This document shows positions 24,320 through 37,400 of a stretch of 64,000 bases of DNA, piece after piece. The notes under the pieces are model-generated. The model ran no database searches. It was given only the letters and a program-made list of their open reading frames with translations, and was not told the origin of the DNA. The DNA is from Ectocarpus siliculosus (Eukaryota > Sar > Phaeophyceae > Ectocarpales > Ectocarpaceae): assembly GCA_000310025.1 (NCBI GenBank), contig FN648455.1, forward strand, positions 62,001 to 126,000, written 5' to 3'. How positions within the stretch are numbered: the first letter of the stretch is position 1; every line of letters starts with the position of its first letter. Both the position numbers and the translations under genes were made by a program.

Positions 24320-25833
24320 AACCGTGCCTCCTAATCACAGCTGGAGATATCGCTCTCTCGCCCTGTATTCAGGTCGCCGAGTTGCAGCATTGATAGGCGT
24401 TCGCCCAAAATAATATTAGACCACACCACACACGAAAGATCGAGGCCCAGCCTTGTGGACTGCCATACAAGAAAACGATGAGCACATGGCCTGGCAAGAG
24501 GTCGACGATGGGGCGGCTGCCACCCGCGAGTGGTGCAATGCAGAGATAAGCTACCTTCAAAAACCGCTCATCTATCCTAAAGCACCACTCAAAGACACAT
24601 CTACAATATACCGTACGTTGGCTAAGTATGCATACGTGCCCACCCCCAGCACCCCTCCTACTAATGAACCCGAATAAACACTTCACAGGATCAACCTTTC
24701 ACGCATTTGAGAGGTACGAGAACCAAGCATGACCAACACCGGGCACATAGATCGTGGACTACGAAAAACTGCCGCGGGTTCATCGCCCAATCCATCCTGC
24801 GGACAGAGGTGAGATCGTTCTAAGGGTTGTAAGAAAAAATAAAAGTAAATCGTAAACATACACTCTGTCCTGTTGACATCTCCCCCCGGAATGACCGCCC
24901 ACCACATAAACACGCATGCATGTGTCGTTTACCCTATAACCCTAACCCCAAACCCGACCCCATATATGTGTCGCTCATTTTTCTGCTTCTGTCTTATCCG
25001 GACGACGGTCGTCTACCACGATGCACAGGGGGAACCTCACTTTCGACACTGTCAGTCCGGGTACAAAGAAAGAGCTCCAGCCACCTAGACAACCAAAGAG
25101 AGCGAACAAATCCACCCCCATCCCGTGCCGACAAGGACACAAGGACATCATCACGAACGAACGATGCCGATGGCCAGACAATCGTGCCAAAGCACCCACC
25201 CGTGCACAAGGCCGTGCACAAAAGAAAAAAAGCAAGACGCGCGGTGGCGTCATCGACCGAATGGTATGTAGACTAGCCCGTCCGCGGTGTACAGTAGCCC
25301 GGTCGAAATGGCCCCCTTCCCCCTTCCTTCCGTTCCCTAGTCGTGCGTTATCAGCAAACCCCTGTACGAATACCTGCATACTACATCACTTCGCCCGCCA
25401 ATGTAAGGCTCGGGTTGATTATTGTCAGACAGAGAGGATTCTTGACAAACACGCCCCTTGTCCCCCCTGAATTGAGAAGCCTCTACGTCGCCACCCCCTC
25501 TCTTACCATAATTTTACAATGCAGAAAAATACAGCGCCTTCTGCCGCCAGCAGAAATCATCTCTTTATCTGATATCTCGAAAAACTGAAACAGGACAAGC
25601 AAATGAACCAAATATGACGGACATCAGGAACGACCTTCCCATGACTTACGGCCTAACTCTTTAATTTAGCTGTCGCGTCTATTCTTTCCCCTTCGTCGCC
25701 AATAAAATATTTTGCTCTCGCCGGCCAATGGGCCACCCCATGCAAGGGGAACATGGTGGATGCTACACAATGCGCAGAGGCCTCCGACACGTGCAAGGTC
25801 AACAACAAAACAACAACAACAACAACGGCATCA

Positions 25834-28800
25834 TCACTTCTTGCTCGTATTGTTGCACGCCCGTATCACGCCATTCAAGCCGACCTCCAACACGATCGCT
25901 TCCGTGAGGCGGCCGCACCTAAAGGCAACGTCCCCCTCGTCCGCGATTCCGACCGTCACGAGGTTGCCCAGCCGAGAAGCCTTCAGCAGCTTCTGCGCGG
26001 GCACCTTGGTCTTGTGGAAGGTGTAGGGGGGAAGCGTGCCGCACCAGCAAAGGAAGCCCTCCTGCATGTACAACACGACACGAAGTGGCGGGGGGCAGGC
26101 ACGTAAAGTGAGCGAGATTGGTGGCCATGAGACAAAAGCCGCAGTGGGGGGGGGGGAATCACAGCGAGGGGGGTCGAAGTCACCGAGGGAAGCGGGATCA
26201 TTCCTGGACGGTGTAGTTTAAACTACCTGTCGTAATGTGGGGGGTGGGGGGGGGGGGGGGTTCACCCCCCCCCCCGGGTGGGGGCGGGAAAAACCCCCAC
26301 CCCCGAACGGGGTGGCCCCCCAAGGGTGAAAACTGCAAAGAAAACCCTATGCTGGATGGATAAGAAGGGGAAAAAAGGGCCCCCGGGGAAAACCAATTTT
26401 AAAGGGGGGGTTCCTCCCCAAACAAATGGGGGGCCAAAAAACCCCAAATACGTTTACCGAAAACCCCCCACGAAAAATTTTCCAAAACCCCCTTTTTGGG
26501 GTTGGGCCCAGCCTGGGTGTGTTGCAATCCCGCCTGGAAAAAATTGGGCTGGGGGGGGGTTTTTGAACTCCACCCCCCCTAAAAAAAAAACCCAAACCGG
26601 TNNNNNNNNNNNNNNNNNNNNNNNNNNNNNNNNNNNNNNNNNNNNNNNNNNNNNNNNNNNNNNNNNNNNNNNNNNNNNNNNNNNNNNNNNNNNNNNNNNN
26701 NGGGGGGGGGGGGGGGGGGGTTACACCCACCCCGCCGGTTGGTGCCGGCAACAACCTCAACCTCGGAGCGGGCTGCCGCACGACGGTCGAAAGCTGCAAT
26801 GAACACCGTATGCTGCATGGATAGGAGGCGGAGAGATGGCACCCGGTGTAGACCGACTTTCAACGGTCGGTTCGCTCCACAACCAACTGGGTGCCGAAAG
26901 AGCCCGATATACGTCTACGGAAAGCCCTCGACGAGAAGTTTCCAAAACCACCATTTTCGGTGTTGGCCCAAGCTTGGCTGTGTAGCAATCGCGCTGTGAA
27001 AAAGTTGGTCTGGGGGTGTGTTTGTGATCTCTACGCCTCTTACGATAATACCGTATACTGCTGTACAGGCAGCGTAGTAGTAAATAGGCGGGGCTTTCCA
27101 TGTGAAAATGTATTGTTCGTGCATAGATACGTCCCAACTTGTCACGAAGCAGGGAGTTCCGACGATTCGATGCTCCTTCAACGGCGGGCTTTCTTTTTCT
27201 TTCGTCATCGTATACGTATATATTATCGTATATATGACAAACCGTCGGTGGTGGCGTACGACATCGTCCGAAGTCCCGAATACTCACTCACTCCACAGCC
27301 TAAAGAGTGGCGGTGCCGAAAACGGCAGCGTTGGGACCGCCGTCTCGTCGAGAGCGTTACCAACAAAAATTGTTTGATATTAATTGCTCTTGAATGCGGA
27401 GAAATCGACCGCTGAAAATCGGGCTTCTGTAAGAATGCACCACCACATCCCGTTCGACTGCTGTGGGTATATCTCGAATGGGTAGTCTTTCTGTGTGTGT
27501 CTTCATTATTCCTTAATGCACCAACAAGCCACAAGCTGTTTGGAGCAGCATGCATAGATGGGGTGTGATACATACCTCAACGTCATCTACGTTTGTTTAT
27601 CGTGTTCTCCGCCATCATACCATCTTGTCTGGACGTCGTTCTTGTACACAACCAACCCCGTACGTACATACATGCGGCAATGCGTACTGCTCTCTCTATA
27701 GATGCATACGTTATCGACACGAGACGAGTTGTTAATCCAGCAATTAACTGCTGTAGGCCAAGCTTGCTTGGCGATTGATTTCGTTTCTCCCGCCGGCACC
27801 GTTGGCCGTTCATCATCATCCACACTAATAATCTGTATCTGCTGTCCGACTTTCAGTAGCAGTAGAGAGTGCCTCCTCGAGGATAATTGTTGTTCAACTT
27901 CAAGCGACAGGTGACATACATACGGCAAGACAAATTTTCGTCCATATGGATCACTCTGGATGGATAATGCAACCACACAGCACAGCACATCGTCAAAGGC
28001 GGTGAGGCTGACAAAAAAAAGTTGACCCGTCTTGAGGTTTAGGTAGATGTCCGAGGCAGGCGTGAAAAATCAGAGTTTCAGTTGTGCATAGATGGAACAG
28101 AGCAGCAGCGTTTTATCGTTCTGGAAATACTGCATCATCCATTCGGTTGGTTGTTACAGGCTGTTGTTGGTGTGGTTGATGACTGTTGGGAATGAGATGC
28201 TTGCGTGCCTACTGCTATAGTGTAGTCGTCATCACTGATGGTTGATCTTGGGTAAGTGATTAAAAAAGCTTCTCTTCGAAAACACACCAGAACACACGAA
28301 GAAAATGAGATGGGGGAGGGCAACAAGCAATGGGCAGGTTTTTTGAAGAAGTTGCTGCGGCGGTGTACTTATATCGCCGCACCAGCCTTTCTTGGCGTGT
28401 GCGTCAACGGGTCAACGGCTCGCGGACAAACGGCCCGAAAGTAACCCTAAGCATCGAAGGCAAGCAAGCCTAGATGATCACCCGGAAGCTGTTTGTAGCA
28501 AGACAAGTCTCACTGCGACATCTGATCCATATCTATCCCGTGTCCTGCTCCAAAAACGCGGGTAGACTTTTCTCGTGGGAATCACGGGCCAACCCTTGTA
28601 AGCTGCAAAAAAAAATCACAAACCGTCAATTTGCGTGCATGCTGCATGCGCTTCACACTGGGACAATTGACAACTGAAAGGGCACCGGATGAAGTTCGAC
28701 CCTGGCACCCTACAGCAGGCGTCAACGCACGCCTGCCTGCCTGCACGGGGCAGCTGCGCCGTGCACAAAGAGAAAATCTTATTCGAACAACCATATGAGA

Positions 28801-30147
28801 TCACGCGCGATTTCCAGATTAGACTCGGATTGCGTTGTTGTTGAACTCGGACTGCTGTTGCTTTTTTACAGACGCGCCGCCTCCAATGCATCCCTTTATC
28901 CCTTGCCCGCACACCCGCCTTCCCGTGTTCGGCGGAGAGGTGGAGAACAACAACGGGCAAGTACCCAACTCGGCCACCACAATTCCACCGTTCACCCGCG
29001 ACAGAGCGTAGTAATGTAACGCTCACCGTCCAGCAGAATGAAAGAGAGAACAGGAATGGGTGGTCTCCCTCCCTCTGCATCATGATTACGGGAATTCTGA
29101 CCTCACCTATTTCCTGTTTGTTCCGATCAACCAAACTGAGTAGGTGAAGAAAAAAACAAAGTACGGCCGGCCTTGACGCGAATTTTCACACACAGCCGTA
29201 GAGAGGGTAGCAACACCAGCGCCCACGGCTCTTTCGATGCCCTTTGCCACAGAAGCACGCGTGTGCATGTGCGCAAGAGACGCACGCCACTTGACGTTAA
29301 GCTATTATTGTATGCACAATGCGAAGCGCTCGATATCATGACACCGCACCAAAAACAAACACACCAAACCGCAGGAGGAGGACCTACAGAACACCGGAGC
29401 GACCACACAACCCACCTCGTCGTTAAACTTGAGCACGCGACGAACCCGGCCCCTGCCGCGGTTGTACTTGACCACATTCAAGCCGGACCCCCACGCCACC
29501 ATCGTCATGAAGCGGCGCAGCGCGATCTCCTCTGCAGAGTACTCCCCGTATCTTCTTGTGTCATCAAGTTCTGATGTGGTCAATTTATCGTGGGCCGAAG
29601 CAGGACGTTTGGCTGCTGGCGAATCCTCATCATCGTCACAATCATCCACGATTCCGACCTTTACTGCTGCTGACTTGGAGGGGTAGACCGGTAGCTTCCT
29701 CTCCTGCCGCCGCCCCTCCTGCCGAAGACGCAGCTCCTGCGCCCGCTGATGCTCGAAGTACAGCCCGTCTAAGTGAGAGGTATCGAGTACGTCTTGGCTG
29801 CTGTGGAACCTTGCGCTCTGCGGCCGAACAAGCCGGTTATTTCTCCTTGGCGACAGCTCCCGCTTCTGCTCTTCTTCTTGCCCACGACTGCTGCTGTTGA
29901 CCGAGCTCGACGACCTCTTGAAGCCTACGGGAACAGACCTCCTCTTGGCAGGGCTGGCAGCGTGTAGTGGTGGTGGTCGTGGAGGAAGCATGGTGTTTCG
30001 AGCAGCAGGGTCGACAGAGGGGGAGAGCGGTGGAACGGGAAGTAAGTGCTGTGATGATGTCGTGTGAGGTAGGTCGTATGCATGGTAGGGAAAATGACTC
30101 TTAAATTCTACAGTGTATCTATCACATGGTTGCAAGGAATGAGACAT
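25834..30147 (-). CDS. probable PH-like-domain protein, two exons seen
   Basis: Exon 30147-29416 codes for 244 residues: a Pro/Ser/Arg-rich N-terminus, an Arg/Glu/Gln-rich coiled-coil-like segment (RAQELRLRQEGRRQERK), an acidic patch and then GLNVVKYNRGRGRVRRVLKF. It ends at a donor in phase 0. Exon 26061-25834 starts in phase 0 (EGFLCWCGTLPPYTFHKTK) and ends RACNNTSKK. Joined, they read like the first strands of PH-like domains: Gly, then Lys-Tyr, Arg-Arg-x-Leu, Asp-Glu and Leu-x-Trp, followed by further strand-like segments (GNLVTVGI, AIVLEVG). PH-like folds bind phosphoinositides or proteins at membranes. The joining intron would be about 3.35 kb and holds the assembly gap, so a middle exon could be missing. 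The start could also be the later ATG near 29991 (MLPPRPPPLH). Function is otherwise unknown. Confidence 0.5.
26222..26601. other. low-quality sequence at contig edge
   Basis: Homopolymer-swollen sequence (long G, C and A runs) follows, block by block, the clean sequence at about 26715-27040 across the gap. Examples are CTATGCTGGATGGATAAGAAGG versus its clean partner near 26808-26830, and TTGGGCCCAGCCTGGGTGTG versus the clean match near 26965-26985. It looks like the unreliable end of a sequencing read that was not trimmed, not genuine genome sequence. Confidence 0.8.
26602..26701. other. assembly gap, 100 N
   Basis: Exactly 100 unknown bases, the usual placeholder for a scaffold gap of unknown length. 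Given the apparent duplication across it, the true gap may be zero or negative. Confidence 0.98.
27439..27517. repeat. dispersed repeat, copy 2
   Basis: Nearly identical to 16808-16883 over about 75 bases, with a three-base insertion after GTTCGACTG. It lies in the large intron of the PH-like gene. Confidence 0.7.
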
Positions 30148-32019
30148 TCAATGGGAAAGCTGTGCCGAAAGATCTAAATATTCAACGGGTCTGATCATTT
30201 GCTCCAAGGAACATTTTCGGGAGAAAACACCCCGCCTGGAAGAAACGGAGTCAGCGCGCATGCACAACAAAGAAAGCGTGTACCACACTCCACGTGTTGT
30301 CTGATCAGTCGTCTCTGTCTGGTACCTGCGAGGTCTGTCTGTAGCCCAGAGAGATGTGGACAGGGATAATCCGGCCTGTGGAATCGACTCTGCCACTATG
30401 ACAGAACGAACACTGGTGGTGTCTTCTGTCGGGGTAAAAAGTACGAAGAAGAACTGTGAACTGCTGTGGTACAGGCACATGCCACGTCTTCTTGTCATAT
30501 ATTCTTCACTTGTTCACTATATGAAACTACTCCGTTATAGTAGAGTACAAGTACAATTGTTCTTTCAGCGGTAAGCGGGCACGTCCGAACGCCGCAACTG
30601 CCATTCGTTGTCGTCGTACATACCATATGTAGTTCTTCCGGAGCTACGGATGAGTATGCGTAAGTGAGATGCACACTCTACTGTTCAGCATCTCCCTCTC
30701 TCATCCCTGATCAAGGTGGGGACACGAAAAAAGCGGGGAAGTACAGAGAGTAAGTAGGTTCGATCTACATGCATGCATGCATACACATACATACATACAT
30801 ACGCTGAGAGATCCCGACAACAACATGGTGAAATATCTGTTGTGATGGTTTCGAACTCTCTCTCGTGGCAGGATGAGTAGGCATGTATACGCAGACAAAC
30901 TGCGTGCGTGTGTGTACACTGATGATGATAGACTTGAGTTTCGATAAACACATCATCATGGTTCGTGCGTGTGTGGGGAGGGGGGGCGGATTCAAAAAGT
31001 CGATCCGAAACGCACCCAGGAATTAATTATTAGTCTGTCTGTGTGTCGTCGCAAGTAAAGGTTACAATATTATTGTTGTTGTCCAGATTTTCGTGTTTTA
31101 ACCATATAATAGTCTACAGTATATTCATACAAGTACAACCCTGCCTTTCTTTGTAAACTCGGCTACAAGACTAGTGTATACGTGGTTTTAAGATTAGGTA
31201 TACCACGGCGACCCTTCCGCGCACTAATAGTAATATTTGGTAAAAGTCTACATGCGCTACTATTACTACATATCCTTTGTACATGTAGTCTACATGCAAA
31301 CATTTTGATGGTGCACACTAGAAAGAAAAACGTGCGTGCCTGCTTGAAGTATTGTATTTGGCAGCTCACCCTCGGCACTAAACAAATGGGATTGTCATCT
31401 TCTGTCTTGCTGCCGCGATGACACCCACCCACACAAAGTCCCCGGTTACGGCAGCAGCAGTAACAGCTCGTAGAAATGTTTTGATATGCGTTGTCTCTGC
31501 CTCTAAAATAAGGCGCTCCAGTACTCCGGGCGTGCGAGGTCAGTCATCTTACTTACCGCAGCATCGCAAACGAAAGAAAGCAAACAAGCCGTCCACTGTC
31601 GATTGATTATCGCAAGCCGGAACAGGGGTACACGAAGCCAGCGCGGTTAGTACTCACCCCTTTCGAACTCCGAAACAAACAAGAGAGGGAGGTCTACCGT
31701 GTACAGCAGAAAGAAGGTGTAGTCTAGTAGACTTGTTTACGACAACATAGAAAGCCTACATAGTCTACACCAAGAAATTTCACCGCAACACTAAATGGAA
31801 TCAGTGAGTACCGTGGAAACCGCAGTGTTCAACAACAGCACAACGGTCCTACCGAACCCCAAGGGTACTCCGGGCGCACAACCACACAAAGGGTTCAAAA
31901 ACACAAGCAATAACCTCATCTTGTGTCACTCATGATGACAGCTACATAGTCGCGCAGCGGCAAAGAGAGGCCTCCTCCCCGCAGGCTTTCGGAAACGTCG
32001 CCACAATAATAAGAGGGTT
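30148..32019. other. intergenic; microsatellite patch only
   Basis: No convincing exon. An ATGC/ATAC tetranucleotide-rich patch (about 30768-30803) is present. The region separates two minus-strand genes, so it holds the 3' UTR of the RGS/EF-hand gene and the promoter of the PH-like gene. Confidence 0.4.
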
Positions 32020-34410
32020 TCACACCAAGCTGGCCGCACCATCATCATCATCGCAGCTGTCGTTCACCACCAAACCTGGTGCATCTACTGCTGCTGGCTC
32101 AACACTCCGACGGTAAAAGCCGGCCATTGTCGCCAACAGCGCGTAGACCCGTTGTAGTCGTATTCGCCATGTTCGATCTTCAACGCCAGCAGCAATGCCA
32201 TTGTCGTGGTTGTCTGAAGTGCCACCCCCCCTAATCTCTCGGCCTTCGGTGATGTATTCGACGGGGTCTCTGTTCTCGCTGCTCCCACGACTGCCCCCGC
32301 CTATTCGCAACGGTCCTCGACCGTCACCCTTCGCACCGTCGCCTGTACCGCAAGCTATTCGCCCGATTTTTCTCCCACCGCTAGTGCTACTATTTCTATT
32401 AGGAGATGATACAACGACATCGATGGCGGTGGGGGGCGTCGCCAACGGTGATGGTAAAGGCGAAGATGCGGCCCTGCCGCCTCGTTCTGTCGACGGAGAA
32501 CTGGCGGCGCAGGCAAGACCCTGACGTTTGGCGCTTGCGCCGCCGCCGCCACCACTACCAACACTACCAACACCGCCGCCGGTACTTGCACGGCCGCCAC
32601 CTTTGCACCCGCCGCTACCACCACCTACCGCGGTGTCGGCGCTACAATCGGTACCGCCCAGCCCACCTCGACTTCTCGTCGAACTTCGCACCGAACGGAC
32701 GGGCGATACGGAGGAAGGAGGGGACACAGAACCACACGAAGAGGAAGAACCCGATGATGGAGAATCACTGCGAACCATGATTACCCGGCTGCTTCTCACT
32801 TTGCGCGACAACGCTGCCGAACGCAGAGTTGCCTTGCCGCCACCCATCCCTGCCGCGGGAGAGGTTCGATCCGATGCTACCATTGCTGGCCGGAGGTTTT
32901 TGGCATTCGTATCGGTCCGCGAGTTCGGGTGTGCGTGGCGACAGTGAGCAACCAAGGACGGGGTGTGGTTAGAAGAAGGCGAGAGGTACACGGGGGATGG
33001 ACATGAACGCGTGCTTATGACGGACTGGAGCATTAAAATCCACGTGCTTTGAATCCTCGTTCCCTCCGGTACTTTCGACTACGTAGTACGTGTTGCCAAT
33101 GGTCGGGTGGCTCTAGAAGGACAGGTACACCGAAGTCGCACCTTCCCCATGTCTCCTCAGAGTTTTTCCGTGGGCAAGAGAGATCAACTACGAGGTGGTG
33201 AGGTACCGGCCAGCGTGGTTGATTAAGAAGGCCGGGAGACGTCTCCAACAACGCTGCGGCGTTAGAGCCCATTCATGTGCCAGGGAAATCAGTTGCAGCG
33301 TATTTCTTGTAGTCGAGGGCGGGTGGGCGCGCGCAACTATGTCTATGCGATCCGGCGTGGTGCCCTGTGGTTTGGCTTGCCTATGAACTGTTTGATATCG
33401 AGAGAGGGTTGGTGTGGGAGTCGGCGACAACACGATCAACGCAGCAACGACAACATCGACGACAGAGCAGCAAGTGATCGCGTACCACCAACAGCGAAAC
33501 AGCAAAAACGTACTTCGATGGCAACCAAACTTGTCTTTGCACCTAGTGGATTTCTTGAGGAAGAAAGTCGTCGGATTACGGCAACTTCTCCACCGGTCGC
33601 CCTCATGAACCGCATCACATCCCTGTTCTTGGTGGCCCACTCCATGTATCTGTCGTCGTTGCCAGAGTAGAGGGGTCGAGGGTCAACGTGCGTCGAAAGG
33701 CGGTGCTGCTGATCATCACCCACACGAGAACGATACGATGGGGCATTGAAAACGCACGAAGTCATACCCGCGAGGTATGTTGCTGAATTATTTAGACTAT
33801 GTTCTGATGGTTCGAAGCAACAAACAGGTCGAGAGTTGGCCACGCCAGTCGAAGGTAGAGGCCGAGGGATTGCTTGTGCACGTCCGTTTGGAGCACGTTT
33901 CGTTCTTCTAGACTAGTGCTGTTGCAGAATGTTCGGCGATGGCATGACAAGAAACGACACAAACAGCACCGAATGACCGAGATGATACACGTCAGGATAT
34001 ACAACAACCAAGCTTGAAAAAAAACGAGAGGTGCTGGACTCACTCAGAGAGACTGATGGTTCCGTCGTGGGAACGATCGACTTCCTTGAACATGCAATTC
34101 ACGAAGTCCTCCATGCTCTTGGCGCTCTTTTGGAAACGTCCAAAGTTGTCCCGATACATGAGGTGGAACACCTGAGGGGTTATCACACGTTGAACAAACG
34201 CACATTACGTTCAAGTGCTCCTATCTGGCATTCTCCAGAGGGCGTACGTTTTCCTTGTGTAATATAGACGTGTCTGGCATGACAGTTGGTACCATGAAAC
34301 ACGGAATTCGAATTGGAAGTAAAATTTTTGGGAGCAAGCGAAGACAACTATCACCAATAATTGTTGCTCGAAGTTGCATCGCTGAAGCTGCATGCCTATG
34401 CTAAACATCG

Positions 34411-34457
<47 letters not shown>

Positions 34458-37400
34458 ACCATTGATCATGATGATTCCTCCACGTCAGAAACAATTCTCG
34501 CGCCAATCCAGCACCTCTATTATGCCGCCCTTCAAGGCACAGCAATTGATTCCCATGGATGCAACACAAAGACGCAACACCACAATAAAGTGGGACGATA
34601 AGATCCATAGAGCCCCAACCTACCTTGCCCACCAGAGAAGGGCAAGGAAACGTCCAATGAAACGAAGGAAATAAGACCCCATGTACTCCGCCTACTCGGA
34701 AGCAGTGCGGCAAAACGGTACACGTACATAAACTTGCTTGTGGTGGAAATCGAGGTATGACTCTTCTAGGTAGCGTTTGATTTCATCCATCCTCCTCCTT
34801 TCTTCTGTTCATTTTTCGACACAACTTTTTCTTCGAACGTCGCTCGCCTGCACCAACCTACCCTTTGCTGTCTTGCCCTTCTGTCTATTTTCGACATGAC
34901 TTGCGGTCCGCGGTGGACCTAACCTGCAGCATCGTTTCGCATGATCTGTCTACCCGCATCAAAAAATGGCCTACCTCATCCTGGGCCTTAGAGAAGAGCT
35001 TTCTTGTAAGCGGAGCCTCCCCGTGCTGAACAGCTTGCCACTTTTCTCTTATCCCTTTCCTCGTGGAGGCGCTAATGTTCACCTAGAAAGTCAGTGGTGG
35101 TGCACATGTTAGTCGGTTGTTGTCTCCATTTTGGAAGCTATTCCAATCTCTACTAGGTGCCTAACGTCCATCCGCTTCTCGTTGAGCGCTCTCTCGCAAG
35201 TTGGCGACGAACAGAATCAAGGTGCCAACCAACGATTTCCTATCGTATAGTACCCGAGGATCTTCATAGTGGTGGCGCCACCCCAATACCGTCTATAATG
35301 TGGTATGGCCCTCGTCTGTTCCGGGTCAAACCAGGAAATTGAACCATCACGTTTCCCACCAATGATGATACGATAAAATCCCCCATGCAGTGTGGGCGTT
35401 CTACGTGTTCCTTTGCCTCTCCAGTGAGGAGGCGGAATGAGTGCGTGGACTCGGAATAGTCCATGGCGTTCTTCACGATTCAACCAACACGAACGTGCTC
35501 GGGTGACCACACGAACGTGCCAAAACGCTAGACGAATGGGCTGGGTGGCATGTGGCTGTTTCCCTCAGAACAGGCGAAAATATACGTTGTACACGGTTGT
35601 TTCGGAGACTGCCTCTTCCACCTTCGAACACAAAGAAAAATGCGGCGAAACTTCTTGCCTGTTTCGGCGCCCCTTCACGAATGTACCCGTCGTACAGGGT
35701 CTGAGCCTTGGCCAACGTAGGAATAGACGACGCAAACTGGTCCGAGCTTTGCCAGAAGTAAAAGTTCTCTTCGGCGTACTCGTCCTAGCGATAAGCCCCC
35801 AAAAGCACACGAGAGCAAGCAAAAGGGGGGTGATTCGTCGGTTCGCAAGCATGTGTGGAGAGCAAAACGTAACTAAATAGGTATTGAACAGCAAAGCGCG
35901 AGGTAGATATGCATATGTACGTACAGAGAGAGTACAGACCACTCCCACGCCGAAACAGACTCCAGTAGTCCCACGATAGCCCCATGTTGTATTTCCTCCG
36001 ATCTTTCCAGACCAGAAGAAACAAAAACAAACACCAACGCCTACTTGTACGGACCACAGCTTGACTTGCTCGACGTTTATCCTCACAATTGTCTGCATGT
36101 TCCTTTCGCGAGCGACAGTACATATAAAGTGCTGCCAAACAGTGGTCCTATCATGACCCCAAAAGAATCCTATCCCGTCCTAACCACCGGCAGTACCTTG
36201 AGGTGCCGCAAAAACGCCTCTTTTCCAGCAGGAAGCCGGAGCACGAATTCCAACGTAAGGTGTGTCCTCAGGGTGGCTTTCATCAGCCGCTGAAACTGAT
36301 GGCAACGACACACACCAGAACGACATCGAAGAGAGTCTTCAAATCCGAATGAAATTTGTTTCCGTTTTTGCTATGGTTCCTGCTACTTTCTGCCTTTCGC
36401 TGTTGGTGCGTTTGTGTAAGGCCATTTCTCTTAAGAAGCAATCGCGCTGGGTACCTGATTGCCCGGATATTTGTTATCTGTCCGTGTTTTCGTTCATGGG
36501 TCTTGCATCGGGTTTTGTCGTGTTGCTTCATTTCATATCTCGCGGGTGTCTGTGTGTGTGTGTTGTCCATGGCGGCGGAAGAATTAAGCCTTGTCGACTA
36601 AAACAGAACGGACAAGGACTCTATATTTCTCCCACGTAAGGTGTGTGTGTATTTCATTGATGTATTGCCTGGAGGATAGTTTCTTGTCATGAGTTTGTCT
36701 TCGGCAAGAAATGGAAGTACTGAACAGCGATCGGTAAGGTTTCGTCAACACCGCCATGGACAACAACTAGAGCTAGAAAAACGCACGTAGCACGTGAGGC
36801 AAAAATTGCTGCACACGAACCGTTTCCACATTTGAGGTTGAGGGGCAGAGTTGTGCTGCGCAATGAAGCTGAAGACACCGAAAGAAACAGAGATCCTCCT
36901 GTTCTAAACATTACCTCTTTTCTGTCGATTTCTCCATCCCCGTCTTCGTCGAAAATGGTGTACGCGACGCGAACCACGCCGTCAAACGTCAAGGGCCGCC
37001 TTCTGCTCAGGAGAAACAATGCCACGGCGAGCTCTCGTATTCTCTCCGGATCCACCTCCTCGGCGGGCTCCTGTCGTTATCGTTGTCGGTGTTGTTCTTT
37101 GTAGTTGAGCTTTTCGTGTTGCCGTTGGACCTAGAGAAAACTATCTATGTATTATGGATCCATTTCCTTCTGGCCTTATATCGAACCCTGTTGCAGCAAC
37201 CCATGCATGTTCAAGACCTCGTGTCTTTCTTCCCCTTGGGGATACGATGTGCCTCAAGACATTCTAATTGGTGTCGGTCTCGACTTGCGTCTGTTCCTTC
37301 CTGCTGCTGGCCACCCATGCCCCTTACCGTAAAAGTGCGAGCGATGGCACATCCGACACAATGCTCGATTGCTCCACGACCAAGAGAGTGCGCAAGCCGG

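Larger units (their letters stand above)
21404..25833. other. gene-poor stretch: 3' UTR then decayed repeats
   Basis: The first part is probably the 3' UTR of the RWP-RK gene. Beyond about 22 kb I find no exon with a recognisable motif. The region is T/G-rich to about 23.4 kb and then holds several imperfect local duplications. The frame at 24453-24677 is open for 74 codons but matches nothing I know. A hydrophilic, coding-looking stretch with a donor-like end (about 25027-25261, plus strand) could be an orphan exon, without support from neighbours. Confidence 0.4.

Noticed and set aside
24453-24677. 74-codon plus-strand frame
   Set aside because: No recognised family, no splice partner and placement beside decayed repeats; not enough for a gene call.
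24926-24960. CCCTAA-like units suggesting a telomere
   Set aside because: Only a few imperfect units in the middle of a scaffold, with similar scraps near 53388-53460 and 62283; not an array.
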